Positions 1 to 7,448 are shown, numbered from the stretch's first letter. The stretch: 9,581 nt of DNA from JBFJVZ01 sp041623895 (GCA_041623895.1 JBFJVZ010000316.1:1-9581), one strand, 5' to 3'. Translations and numbers: made by a program. The notes: generated by a model not told the origin, from the letters alone.

Positions 1-1
1 A

Positions 2-1459
2 GTGGATGCGGCGCTGGTCGGACTCAAACCCGAATCGCAACTTGGCGGCTGGGCCTTCACGCAGTTTGGCGGAACCGTGCATTGGGACAAAGCCGGCGTA
101 GTCTCGATCGCTCCGCTGTCCGAACAGCAACTGGCCTCGGAGAATCTTTGGCACCAGTATCGAAAACAAGTCAAATCACCGCCGATCCCGGCGGAGATCC
201 AAAAGATTCTGGATGTGGAAACAGAAAAACGAAACGAACAACAAATCAAACAACTGACTCGTTACTACATTCAACACGCCCATCCCGAACTCAGCAAACA
301 GTTTGCTGAGCCGCTGAAACAGCAGACCGATCTGAAAAAGCAATTGGAGCAACTGGAAAAGGCGATCCCTGCCACTTTGGTGATGGAAGACCGCAAAGAA
401 CCGCGGCAAGCTCATGTTTTGGAGCGAGGCGAGTACACCGAAAAACGTGACCCGGTTTCATCAGATGTCCCCCGCTGGATCGCACCACTTCCCAAGGATG
501 CACCGGCAAGCCGGCTGGGATTGGCGCAGTGGTTGGTCGATCCCAGTCATCCACTGACTGCACGTGTCACGGTGAATCGATTCTGGCAGCACTATTTCGG
601 CACGGGACTCGTCAAGACCAGCGAAGATTTTGGTGTGCAGGGCGAGCAGCCATCGCACCCGCAATTGCTTGATTGGCTGGCGGTTGACTTCATCCAGTCC
701 GGTTGGGACATCAAACGATTGCAAAAACTGATCGTGATGTCCGCCACTTATCAGCAGTCATCGCGCGTCACCTCGGGAAAACTCGCTGCCGATCCTGATA
801 ACCGTTTGCTTGCCCGAGGTTCCCGCTTCCGACTGGACGCTGAAATCATTCGCGACTCGGCGCTCGCGGTTAGCGGGCTGTTGGTCAACAAGATTGGCGG
901 CCGTAGCGTAAAGCCTTATCAGCCAGCTGGGCTCTGGAAACCGGTCGGCTTCGGCGGCAGCAACACATCGGTGTTCAAACAAGACGCAGGACAAAAACTG
1001 TACCGTCGCAGCATGTACACGTTTTGGAAGCGCACGTCACCGCCACCATCAATGGCGACGTTCGACGCGCCAGACCGTGAAACTTGCCAGGTCCGCCGGG
1101 CGCGGACGAACACGCCGCTGCAAGCGTTGGTGCTGATGAATGATGTGCAGTTCATCGAAGCGGCTCGCAAGTTTGCAGAACGTATCATGAACGAAGGCGG
1201 TGCAGACGACAACGATCGTCTGACGTTCGCTTTTCGCAGCATCACCTCGCGAATACCGAAACAGCAGGAAGCAGAATCATTGACCCGTTTATTCCAGCAG
1301 TGTCACGATGACTTTAAAAAGAACGCCGCAGCGGCGACCAAGCTGTTATCGACCGGCGAATCACCTCGCGACGAGTCCCTGGACGTCAGTGAACTTGCCG
1401 CCTGGACCATGATCTCACATTTACTTTTAAACCTAAGTGAAACCGTAACGAAGGGATAA
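2..1459 (+). CDS. PSCyt-family DUF1549/DUF1553 protein, C-terminal part (5' truncated by window edge)
   Basis: This is the C-terminal 485 residues of a planctomycete PSCyt-type exported protein; family members are usually around 1000 residues, so the heme-binding N-terminus lies outside the window. The first ~45 visible residues (GGWAFTQFGGTVHWD and around) look like the end of a beta-sandwich lectin-like insert. A charged, coiled-coil-prone stretch follows at visible residues ~70-122. The DUF1553 (PSD1) domain spans about 170-481: WLVDPSHPLTARVTVNRFWQ near 177-196, GVQGEQPSHPQLLDWLA near 211-227, and the family signature DAPDRETC...RTNTPLQALVLMND at 355-381. The end LAAWTMISHLLLNLSETVTKG is the usual family C-terminus. 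The DUF1501 gene begins 17 bp after the stop, which suggests co-transcription. Family function is unknown; the fused cytochrome domains of relatives suggest periplasmic electron transfer or a redox-linked reaction. Family assignment is firm; the true start is not visible. Confidence 0.93.
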   Translation: MDAALVGLKPESQLGGWAFTQFGGTVHWDKAGVVSIAPLSEQQLASENLWHQYRKQVKSPPIPAEIQKILDVETEKRNEQQIKQLTRYYIQHAHPELSKQFAEPLKQQTDLKKQLEQLEKAIPATLVMEDRKEPRQAHVLERGEYTEKRDPVSSDVPRWIAPLPKDAPASRLGLAQWLVDPSHPLTARVTVNRFWQHYFGTGLVKTSEDFGVQGEQPSHPQLLDWLAVDFIQSGWDIKRLQKLIVMSATYQQSSRVTSGKLAADPDNRLLARGSRFRLDAEIIRDSALAVSGLLVNKIGGRSVKPYQPAGLWKPVGFGGSNTSVFKQDAGQKLYRRSMYTFWKRTSPPPSMATFDAPDRETCQVRRARTNTPLQALVLMNDVQFIEAARKFAERIMNEGGADDNDRLTFAFRSITSRIPKQQEAESLTRLFQQCHDDFKKNAAAATKLLSTGESPRDESLDVSELAAWTMISHLLLNLSETVTKG

Positions 1460-1463
1460 AGGA
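1459..1463 (+). promoter_or_regulatory. Ribosome binding site of the DUF1501 gene
   Basis: AAGGA (within TAAAGGAAG) overlaps the stop codon of the upstream gene and lies 13 nt before the ATG at 1477. It supports translation starting at 1477 rather than at the in-frame ATG at 1501, and fits coupled expression of the two genes. Confidence 0.55.
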
Positions 1464-1476
1464 AGTAGCACTCATT

Positions 1477-2970
1477 ATGCGTGCTGCTTTAGCCAATATC
1501 ATGAATCCACAACGCGAAGCCGCACTCATCGAAACTCGACGTCATTTTTTTGCACGCTCCGCTACCGGCATCGGCACTGCGGCGTTGGCGTCGCTACTGA
1601 ATCCAGAACTGTTTGCCGCCACGTCTACACCGCCTGCGCCGGCGGCGACGGCCGGTCTGCCCGGCTTGCCGCATTTCGCCCCCAAAGCCAAACGTGTGAT
1701 CTATCTGTTCATGTCCGGTGCTCCGTCACAGTTGGACATGTGGGACTACAAGCCCAAGATGAACGACTGGTACGACAAAGACTTGCCGGACTCGGTTCGC
1801 AACGGACAACGCATCACCACGATGACCTCGGGTCAAAAGCGATTCCCGATCGCACCGTCGATCTTCAAGTTCCAGCGGCACGGCAAAGTCGGCGCGTGGG
1901 TTAGCGAGCTGTTGCCTCACACCGCAGGCATCGTCGACGACTTGGCCGTGATCAAGACCGTGAACACCGAAGCGATCAATCACGATCCGGCGATCACCTA
2001 CATTCAAACCGGCAGCCAACTTCCCGGCCGGCCCAGCACGGGTGCCTGGCTGTCGTACGGACTCGGCAGCATGAACCAGAACCTGCCTTCGTTTGTGGTT
2101 CTGCACTCGACGGTCAACGGCGGTTTCGGCGGACAAGCCTTGTATGCGCGACTGTGGGGTGCCGGCTTTCTCTCCACACGTCATCAAGGCGTCAGCCTGC
2201 GCTCGACCGGAGATCCCGTTTTGTACCTTTCCAATCCCGACGGCATGGACGAAAACATGCGACGCCGGATGCTGGATGAACTCGCCAAGCTGAATCAGCA
2301 GCGATATGCCGAAGTCGGTGATCCGGAGATTCAATCTCGCATCGCGCAGTACGAAATGGCTTACCGCATGCAAACATCCGTGCCCGAGTTGATCGACACA
2401 TCGGACGAACCGCAGCATGTGCTGGACATGTACGGACCTGAAGTCAAAAAACCGGGAACGTTCGCGTCGAATTGCCTGCTGGCCAGACGAATGGCCGAGC
2501 GCGGCGTGCGATTCACTCAAGTCTTCATCCGCCAATGGGACCAACACGGTAATCTACCCAATGACATTCGCAGACAATGCGGCATCGTCGACCAACCATG
2601 TGCGGCGCTCATCAACGATCTGAAACAGCGCGGCATGCTGGAGGATACGTTGGTGATCTGGGGTGGTGAATTCGGCCGCACGATCTATTGCCAAGGCGGT
2701 TTGACGAAAGAAAACTACGGCCGCGACCACCATCCACGATGCTACACCAAGTGGATGGCCGGCGGCGGCGTGAAAGGGGGAATCGTTTACGGCGAAACGG
2801 ATGACTTCAGCTACAACGTGATCGAGAAGCCGGTTCACATTCACGATTTGAACGCCACGATCCTGCATTGCCTGGGCATCGATCACGAACGGCTAACCTT
2901 CCGCCATCAGGGCCGCGACTTCCGATTGACCGATGTGCATGGAAACGTGGTCAAAGATATTCTGCTGTAG
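1477..2970 (+). CDS. DUF1501 family protein with twin-arginine signal
   Basis: This is a complete 497-residue DUF1501 protein, at normal family length. The N-terminus carries a Tat-type signal: TRRHFFARS at residues 20-28, then the hydrophobic stretch GIGTAALASLL and a small-residue region ending FAA near 48. An Ala/Pro-rich linker follows. Family hallmarks are FMSGAPSQLDMWD (after a KRVIYL strand), NHDPAITYIQTGS, QWDQHGN (D355, H357), WGGEFGRT (E398) and GRDHHPR (D417-H418-H419). DUF1501 is, to my knowledge, placed in the alkaline-phosphatase-like superfamily, and the conserved Asp/His motifs would suit a metal site; whether this protein is an enzyme is unknown. It is encoded 17 bp after a PSCyt/DUF1553 gene, the standard planctomycete pairing, which suggests the two act together in the periplasm. 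An ATG at 1501 is an alternative start that would also keep the RR motif. No frameshift or missing block was seen. Confidence 0.95.
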   Translation: MRAALANIMNPQREAALIETRRHFFARSATGIGTAALASLLNPELFAATSTPPAPAATAGLPGLPHFAPKAKRVIYLFMSGAPSQLDMWDYKPKMNDWYDKDLPDSVRNGQRITTMTSGQKRFPIAPSIFKFQRHGKVGAWVSELLPHTAGIVDDLAVIKTVNTEAINHDPAITYIQTGSQLPGRPSTGAWLSYGLGSMNQNLPSFVVLHSTVNGGFGGQALYARLWGAGFLSTRHQGVSLRSTGDPVLYLSNPDGMDENMRRRMLDELAKLNQQRYAEVGDPEIQSRIAQYEMAYRMQTSVPELIDTSDEPQHVLDMYGPEVKKPGTFASNCLLARRMAERGVRFTQVFIRQWDQHGNLPNDIRRQCGIVDQPCAALINDLKQRGMLEDTLVIWGGEFGRTIYCQGGLTKENYGRDHHPRCYTKWMAGGGVKGGIVYGETDDFSYNVIEKPVHIHDLNATILHCLGIDHERLTFRHQGRDFRLTDVHGNVVKDILL

Positions 2971-3003
2971 CGGAAGACTTCCGAATCGGAAACGGCGAAG
3001 CCG
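2971..3003 (+). terminator. Small hairpins directly after the DUF1501 stop codon
   Basis: CGGAAG-A-CTTCCG starts at the base after the stop codon (2971-2983). CGGC-GAA-GCCG follows (2993-3003). Both are short and lack a T-run, so as terminators they are weak. They may protect the 3' end of the mRNA or be incidental; the much larger palindrome just downstream is the better candidate. Confidence 0.3.
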
Positions 3004-3008
3004 CCAGA

Positions 3009-3089
3009 GCATTTTCATCGGTAGGCCAGGACTTGTCCTGGCGCCATCTTGCCAGGACAAGTCCTGGCCTACGAGACATTTGAAAATGC
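3009..3089. repeat. REPIN/MITE-like nested inverted repeat between convergent genes
   Basis: A perfect 22-bp inverted repeat has arms at 3021-3042 (beginning GTAGGCCAGGAC) and 3051-3072 (ending GTCCTGGCCTAC) around the 8-nt loop GCCATCTT. Each arm is itself nearly self-complementary (CCAGGAC-TT-GTCCTGG and CCAGGAC-AA-GTCCTGG), so the unit CCAGGAC/GTCCTGG occurs four times. An outer pair, GCATTTTCA (3009-3017) and TGAAAATGC (3081-3089), encloses it, giving an 81-bp symmetrical element. It sits between the ends of the DUF1501 gene (+) and the sulfatase gene (-). The form matches two inverted REP units (a REPIN) and could also stop transcription from both sides, although there is no T-tract. No transposase is nearby. 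Confidence 0.85.
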
Positions 3090-3160
3090 ATTAGACATCA
3101 GAGCCTCGCTGAACAGCGCCAACTGGAGCTCGCGAGTGATTCTATGTTTAACCCGATGCC

Positions 3161-3176
3161 GTAGGCCAGGATTTGT
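3161..3176 (+). repeat. Degenerate extra copy of the GTAGGCCAGGACTTGT repeat unit
   Basis: GTAGGCCAGGATTTGT matches the first 16 bases of the 3021-3042 arm with one mismatch (C to T), and the match then breaks down. It lies about 90 bp beyond the full palindrome and 30 bp from the sulfatase stop. It suggests that the unit is a dispersed repeat that has inserted or duplicated here more than once. Confidence 0.6.
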
Positions 3177-3205
3177 GGGCGGCCTCGCCTTCGGGATCGG
3201 CAGAC

Positions 3206-4648
3206 TCACTCCGGCTCGGGTCTGACCACCCACTCGTCATATTGTTTGCCGCTCTGGCCGATCCAGTAGGGCGAGGAACCCCACAGCGGCACGGTTGCTA
3301 ACGTCGATTCCCACTCACTCAACATTTGGAATAACTCCGTTGTCCGCGTGCGATCGATGTCAAATCGGTCGACCGTTTCGGCGGGATCTTGATCGGGACG
3401 AAACAACTGTGGCGGCCGATGTGACAGCGTGATTAACTTGTCGCTTCCATCGCGGATCGCCGTCTGGCCTTGCAGCCGCCAGAAAAGTGTTCGTCGTTCG
3501 GGGGCCCTTTCACCGCTCAGCTGCGGCAACAGATTTTTCCCATCATACGCGCCGTACATCTTGACTGCTCGTTTGCGATTGTTCTTATCTTCATGGTCTC
3601 GCGGCGGGGACAGCGGTAACGGCTCGGCGGCGGCGGCGGCTAAGAACGTCGGCAACAGATCGAGACTCGAGACAACACCGTCATGCGTCTTACCTTTCGG
3701 CAGTACTTCGGGCCATGACCAAATCATAGGAACCCGCACACCGCCTTCGCGCAGCGTCCCTTTGACACCCGACAGCGGTCCATTCCAGCTTGCGTTGCCA
3801 GTGGCCCCACCGTTGTCGGAAAAGAAGCAGATCAGTGTGTTATCCAACTGGCCGCTTTCACGCAAATGATCGCGAAGACGTCCGACGCCGCGATCGAGTG
3901 CATACATCATGGCGGCATAAATACGACGTTTTGGATCGCTGATGTGTGTAAACCGCGCGAGATCTTCTTCGGTCGCGTGCAGGGGACCGTGAGGCGCGTT
4001 GTAAGACATGAACAAGAACCACGGTTGATCGACAGACGCTTGCTCGTTCAGCCAGACCAGTGCTTCGTCGGTGAAGAAATCTGTCAGATACGGGTTTGAA
4101 AACTCACGCAGTGGCTGGCCGTTTCGTTCCAGTTTGTTGTTGCCCGGATCCGGGAAATAATTGTGGCTACCAACCAGCATGCCGCAAAAGTAATCGAAGC
4201 CACGTTGTCGGGGATGAAAACCTTCGCCGGTGCCAAGATGCCATTTGCCGATCAGCGCGGTGGCATAACCAGCATCGCGCAAATGATCGCCAAGCGTGTG
4301 CTCACCCGGGGGCAACCCCAACAGCTCCGGCCGCGTTGCGTAGTTTGAGGCAGATTGATTCAAGTTTCCTTCATAGCCAAAGCGACGCGGATCACGGCCC
4401 GTCATCAAACCGGCTCTGGACGGCGAGCAAACGGGACTGGTCACATATGCTTGAGTGCACAAGACTCCCGAGGACGCCAACGCGTCGATCTGCTGCGTTG
4501 ATAAACGCCCACTCCCCATGCAACCGAGATCACCGTAGCCCATGTCATCAGCCAGGATCACCAGAACATTCGGCGGGGCAGCATCGCTTGCCAACCCAAT
4601 CAGCGTGCTAGCGAGCAGAAAAAGGAACGACCAGCGGTATCGACTCAC
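3206..4648 (-). CDS. Secreted type I (formylglycine-dependent) sulfatase
   Basis: This is a 480-residue arylsulfatase-superfamily enzyme expected to hydrolyse sulfate esters, probably on sulfated polysaccharide outside the cytoplasm. A signal peptide is visible (SRYRW, then FLFLLASTLIGLASDA), with cleavage likely near residue 23. Metal residues D34-D35 lie in VLILADDMGYGDLG-type sequence. The signature CSPSRAGLMTGR begins at C74, the residue converted to formylglycine. GKWHLG (K135, H137), NAPHGP (H220), FSDNGG (D278, N279) and K296 in GVKGTLREGG complete the active site, so the enzyme appears intact. The C-terminal region (LFWRLQG through WESTLATVPLW) is typical of the family. Start: GTG at 4648-4646, with AGGAG 6 nt upstream; no in-frame ATG fits. 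The gene converges on the DUF1501 gene and diverges from the beta-repeat protein. Substrate and S1 subfamily cannot be set by eye, and no anaerobic or aerobic formylglycine-generating enzyme is in the window. Confidence 0.96.
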   Translation of the reverse strand: MSRYRWSFLFLLASTLIGLASDAAPPNVLVILADDMGYGDLGCMGSGRLSTQQIDALASSGVLCTQAYVTSPVCSPSRAGLMTGRDPRRFGYEGNLNQSASNYATRPELLGLPPGEHTLGDHLRDAGYATALIGKWHLGTGEGFHPRQRGFDYFCGMLVGSHNYFPDPGNNKLERNGQPLREFSNPYLTDFFTDEALVWLNEQASVDQPWFLFMSYNAPHGPLHATEEDLARFTHISDPKRRIYAAMMYALDRGVGRLRDHLRESGQLDNTLICFFSDNGGATGNASWNGPLSGVKGTLREGGVRVPMIWSWPEVLPKGKTHDGVVSSLDLLPTFLAAAAAEPLPLSPPRDHEDKNNRKRAVKMYGAYDGKNLLPQLSGERAPERRTLFWRLQGQTAIRDGSDKLITLSHRPPQLFRPDQDPAETVDRFDIDRTRTTELFQMLSEWESTLATVPLWGSSPYWIGQSGKQYDEWVVRPEPE

Positions 4649-4784
4649 ATGTAGCTCCTGTGTTCAGTGACGATGCAAATGCCGGGCAATATACGGTCGA
4701 AGACATCATATCGTGCAGCACTTTGCAGCGTCGGTTAAAATCCAGCCGGTGGGTCGACATGCGAAAACTTTCATCGGTGCAGCC
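4649..4784. promoter_or_regulatory. Divergent intergenic region between sulfatase and beta-repeat protein
   Basis: This 136-bp spacer separates divergently transcribed genes, so the promoters of both should lie here. For the + gene, TAAAAT at 4736-4741 resembles a -10 box but has no convincing -35. For the sulfatase, TATATT (minus strand, around 4689-4694) is a possible -10, also without a clear -35. No strong operator-like palindrome was found. The position is well supported; the boxes are weak guesses. Confidence 0.35.
4655..4659 (-). promoter_or_regulatory. Ribosome binding site supporting the GTG start of the sulfatase
   Basis: CTCCT on the + strand reads AGGAG on the minus strand, 6 nt before the GTG at 4648-4646. 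It supports that non-ATG start. An out-of-frame ATG followed at once by TGA (ATGTGA) overlaps the GTG. Confidence 0.7.
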
Positions 4785-7334
4785 ATGAAACCTGGTCAAG
4801 CAATTTTGTTCCCGTTAATCATTTTGGGTTTGTCGGCGTCCACGCCGACAATAATTGCCGCTCCGCCAGAACAGTCCGCGGACGCCGATGAGCCAAAGTT
4901 TGTTGCGGCCAGCGATGTTGGCTACTTCGAGTTGGTTGTGGCCGATGCTGAAGGTAAACCGATTCCTGGTGCGCAAGTTGAAGTCCGGTCCCGGCCGAAG
5001 CCAGAATGGGAATTATTGGTTGGCAAGTTTTTGCGAAAGGCCAGGTATGGAACCTTCATGCGAACCGACCGGCAAGGGCGTTTGCGAATCAAGCTTCCCG
5101 GCGCAGAGTTGTCTTACCTGAACTGCAGCATTCGCGCCCCCGGCTACGGTCCGTTTTGGGCCGGCTGGTCTTTTCAGGAGAAAACGGAAGTCTTGCCTGC
5201 CAGCTACACCGCTCACCTGGACGCCGGCCAATCGGTCGGCGGGATTGTCGTCGATGATCAGGGCCAGCCTGTCGAAGGCGCAAAAATACATCCGAGCATC
5301 GAGTTTAAGAAACGCGAGACGGATGAAAGTCAGCTCGGCAGTGGTTGGTCGACGAAGACGGACAAGGAAGGACGCTGGCGCGCCGATTGTGTGCCCGCTG
5401 CGCTCGACCGTCTGAGCCTGTCGATTGTGCACCCGAATTTTGTGCCCACGATGACCGTTATCGCAACGAAAAAGTATCGGTTGCAGATGGATCAAACACC
5501 GCATCAAACGATCATCCTTGATCGCGGCGTGACTTTAGCGGGAACCGTGACCGATGCGGACGGCAATCCAATCAAGGATGCCAAGGTGCGTGCCGCCTTG
5601 ATGCGGGATACGCGCGAAGCAAGGACCGACGCCGCCGGCAAATATGCCATCCCGGGGTGCCCCAAGACCGCCATGGTCGTGGTCACCACCACGGCAAAGA
5701 GATTCGCACCCGATCAGGCAGAAGTTGATCTGCGAAAAGATCCGCAGCCGCTGGATTTTCAACTCAAGCCGGGCAATACGATTCGCGTGCGTGTTGTCGA
5801 CAAGGACGGCAAACCGGAAAACAAGGCTCGAATCTTTTTCCGAAGCTGGCGGAAAGACAATTACGGCGATGGACTCGATACCGTCCATCAATACACCGAC
5901 GAAAACGGTGTTTGGGAATGGAAGGATGCTCCCGAGGATGCGATCATCGTCGATGTTTGCCCCGTTGGCAAACTGCAAATCGGTAACCAAACCTTGATCG
6001 CCCGCGAGGAAGAGTACGTCTTTGTTTCCGCACAGCCATTGACGATCGAAGGCCTCGTCCTGGATGCAGAAAGCCAAGAGCCATTGGAAAGTTTTCGCGT
6101 GATTCCTGGCTTGAAATGGCCCGGCAGCACGAAGCCGCTCTGGAATCGCCGTGATAGTTTTGACGGACGCGGCGGCAAGTTCCATTACATAGTCAACCGC
6201 ATGGATGCCACGCATTTGATTCGCATCGAAGCCCCCGGATATGCCCCGCTGGTTTCCCGTGACGTGGCCGTCGATGAAGGCAACGTCAAGTTTCAGTGGA
6301 AACTTAAGAAAGCTGAGAACATCGAGATCCAGGTTGAACGTCCCGATGGTTCGCCGGCGGTCGGTGCGGACGTCGCCGTCGGAATTGAAGGTGCACAACT
6401 GGTTATTCGCAATGCCCAGTTCAGCAATACGTATGCACAACGAGTGAAGGTCGATAAAGCTGGTGTGTTGAAATTGAATCCGGAAGCGGAATCTTTTCTG
6501 TTGGTCATTTTGGATCAGGCTGGTTACGCCATCGTAGCCTGCGAGCCAACCGGAACTCCGGAATCAATTCGTTTGACAGCGTGGGCAACGATCGAAGGAA
6601 GCCTTCAAGTTGGCTCGGCAGCGGGCAAAGATGTGAACTTGGTGTACTTACCCACCGATTCGCTGTCGCTGGAAGGCTTTCCACATATTTCCTGGGACTA
6701 TTACACAACCACCGACGATGCCGGCAACTTTCGGTTTGCGAAGGTCTTGCCGGGCAAGGGGATGTTGTCGCGTCAGATTCGCAGCCACGATACGGGCAAC
6801 GGTTATCGCACTCAATGGTCGCACAACGAACACGTCCGTACCAAGCCGGGCGAGACGCTTGTGTTGAAACTTGGCGGAAACGGACGTGCCGTGATAGGCC
6901 AAGCCCTTGCCTCGGATGATATCAAAGAGCCGCTTGATTGGGGATTCGCCGTCATCGTCGCACAGCCCGTCATTGGCGATCCGCCGTCCATCCCCTATCC
7001 GCCTAACTTGGACGAGGACGGAAAAGCGGCGTGGTACCAGGCTTGGGTGCAAACGCCACTCGGCAAGCAGTGGCAAGAATTGAGTCGGCAACACGCAGAG
7101 CGGCAAAACCAACGACCACGCTACGTTACGGCAATCGGGCGAGACGGCAAGTTCCGAATTGAAGATGTACCGCCCGGTAAATACGAAGTCGAGTTACCAG
7201 TCGAACGACGCCCGGCTCAGCGATTCGGTCGAACTTCCGTGATCGCATGCTGGGAGGGAACCTTCGAGATACCCAAAATCGATGGGCAACCTGATCCGCT
7301 TGATTTAGGTGAACTTGTGGTGCGGCCAAAGTGA
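4785..7334 (+). CDS. Secreted carboxypeptidase-regulatory-like (Ig-like) repeat protein
   Basis: This 849-residue protein consists almost entirely of beta-rich repeats of the carboxypeptidase regulatory-like type. A Sec signal peptide is clear: MKPGQAILFPLIILGLSAS, ending in IIAA near residue 26. Repeat starts, each marked by a (V/D)xDxxGxPxxxAxV-like turn, fall near 47 (VADAEGKPIPGAQVEV), 148 (VVDDQGQPVEGAKI), 248 (VTDADGNPIKDAKV), 330 (VVDKDGKPENKARI), 416 (LTIEGLVLD), 510 (VERPDGSPAVGADV), 599 and 697. The late ones close with the usual D-x-G-x-F-R-F-x-x-V-x-P-G pattern (DDAGNFRFAKVLPGKG; GRDGKFRIEDVPPGKYEV). No protease, glycosidase or other catalytic motif and no C-terminal anchor were seen, so a binding, scaffolding or structural role is inferred. 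The ATG at 4785 is chosen because the signal peptide starts there; an upstream in-frame GTG at 4713 would add 24 residues that disrupt it. The gene diverges from the sulfatase and is followed by the cupin. Confidence 0.88.
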   Translation: MKPGQAILFPLIILGLSASTPTIIAAPPEQSADADEPKFVAASDVGYFELVVADAEGKPIPGAQVEVRSRPKPEWELLVGKFLRKARYGTFMRTDRQGRLRIKLPGAELSYLNCSIRAPGYGPFWAGWSFQEKTEVLPASYTAHLDAGQSVGGIVVDDQGQPVEGAKIHPSIEFKKRETDESQLGSGWSTKTDKEGRWRADCVPAALDRLSLSIVHPNFVPTMTVIATKKYRLQMDQTPHQTIILDRGVTLAGTVTDADGNPIKDAKVRAALMRDTREARTDAAGKYAIPGCPKTAMVVVTTTAKRFAPDQAEVDLRKDPQPLDFQLKPGNTIRVRVVDKDGKPENKARIFFRSWRKDNYGDGLDTVHQYTDENGVWEWKDAPEDAIIVDVCPVGKLQIGNQTLIAREEEYVFVSAQPLTIEGLVLDAESQEPLESFRVIPGLKWPGSTKPLWNRRDSFDGRGGKFHYIVNRMDATHLIRIEAPGYAPLVSRDVAVDEGNVKFQWKLKKAENIEIQVERPDGSPAVGADVAVGIEGAQLVIRNAQFSNTYAQRVKVDKAGVLKLNPEAESFLLVILDQAGYAIVACEPTGTPESIRLTAWATIEGSLQVGSAAGKDVNLVYLPTDSLSLEGFPHISWDYYTTTDDAGNFRFAKVLPGKGMLSRQIRSHDTGNGYRTQWSHNEHVRTKPGETLVLKLGGNGRAVIGQALASDDIKEPLDWGFAVIVAQPVIGDPPSIPYPPNLDEDGKAAWYQAWVQTPLGKQWQELSRQHAERQNQRPRYVTAIGRDGKFRIEDVPPGKYEVELPVERRPAQRFGRTSVIACWEGTFEIPKIDGQPDPLDLGELVVRPK

Positions 7335-7448
7335 ACAGGTACGCTTCCGTTTACCATTTAGCCGAAGGTAACGCTGTCCGACTCCACGCGATGCGTCATG
7401 CTGAAATCGAATTCGGAGCATTCGACGACACGAAGGAAAACCCATTCC
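7335..7448. other. Intergenic spacer before the cupin gene
   Basis: This 114-bp spacer holds no convincing gene. A GTG at 7331 overlapping the upstream TGA opens a frame to 7567, but that frame runs through the cupin in another register and shows no recognisable content. No clear promoter or terminator hairpin is visible, so read-through from the repeat-protein gene into the cupin is possible. Confidence 0.4.
7432..7437 (+). promoter_or_regulatory. Ribosome binding site that sets the cupin start
   Basis: GAAGGA lies 11 nt before the ATG at 7449. It favours that start over the in-frame ATG at 7398, whose extra 17 residues (rich in Ser, Thr, Arg, Lys) precede the conserved cupin region and look non-coding. 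Confidence 0.6.

Noticed and set aside
1726..2547. 273-codon open frame on the minus strand
   Set aside because: It lies wholly inside the DUF1501 gene, which is complete with a signal peptide and hallmark motifs. The minus translation has no recognisable domain.
3009..3176. CRISPR array
   Set aside because: The repeats are inverted rather than direct and are not separated by regular spacers; no cas gene is nearby.
4096..4611. 171-codon open frame on the plus strand within the sulfatase
   Set aside because: The opposite strand encodes intact sulfatase active-site motifs over this range; the + product is compositionally odd and unrecognisable.
4736..4741. TAAAAT as a firm -10 promoter box for the repeat-protein gene
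   Set aside because: No matching -35 hexamer exists at 16-18 bp upstream, and planctomycete promoters often deviate from consensus, so it is only mentioned as a weak possibility.
5535..6440. 301-codon open frame on the minus strand
   Set aside because: It is antisense to the beta-repeat protein, whose + frame shows regular repeats from signal peptide to stop. The minus product shows no domain and no ribosome site.
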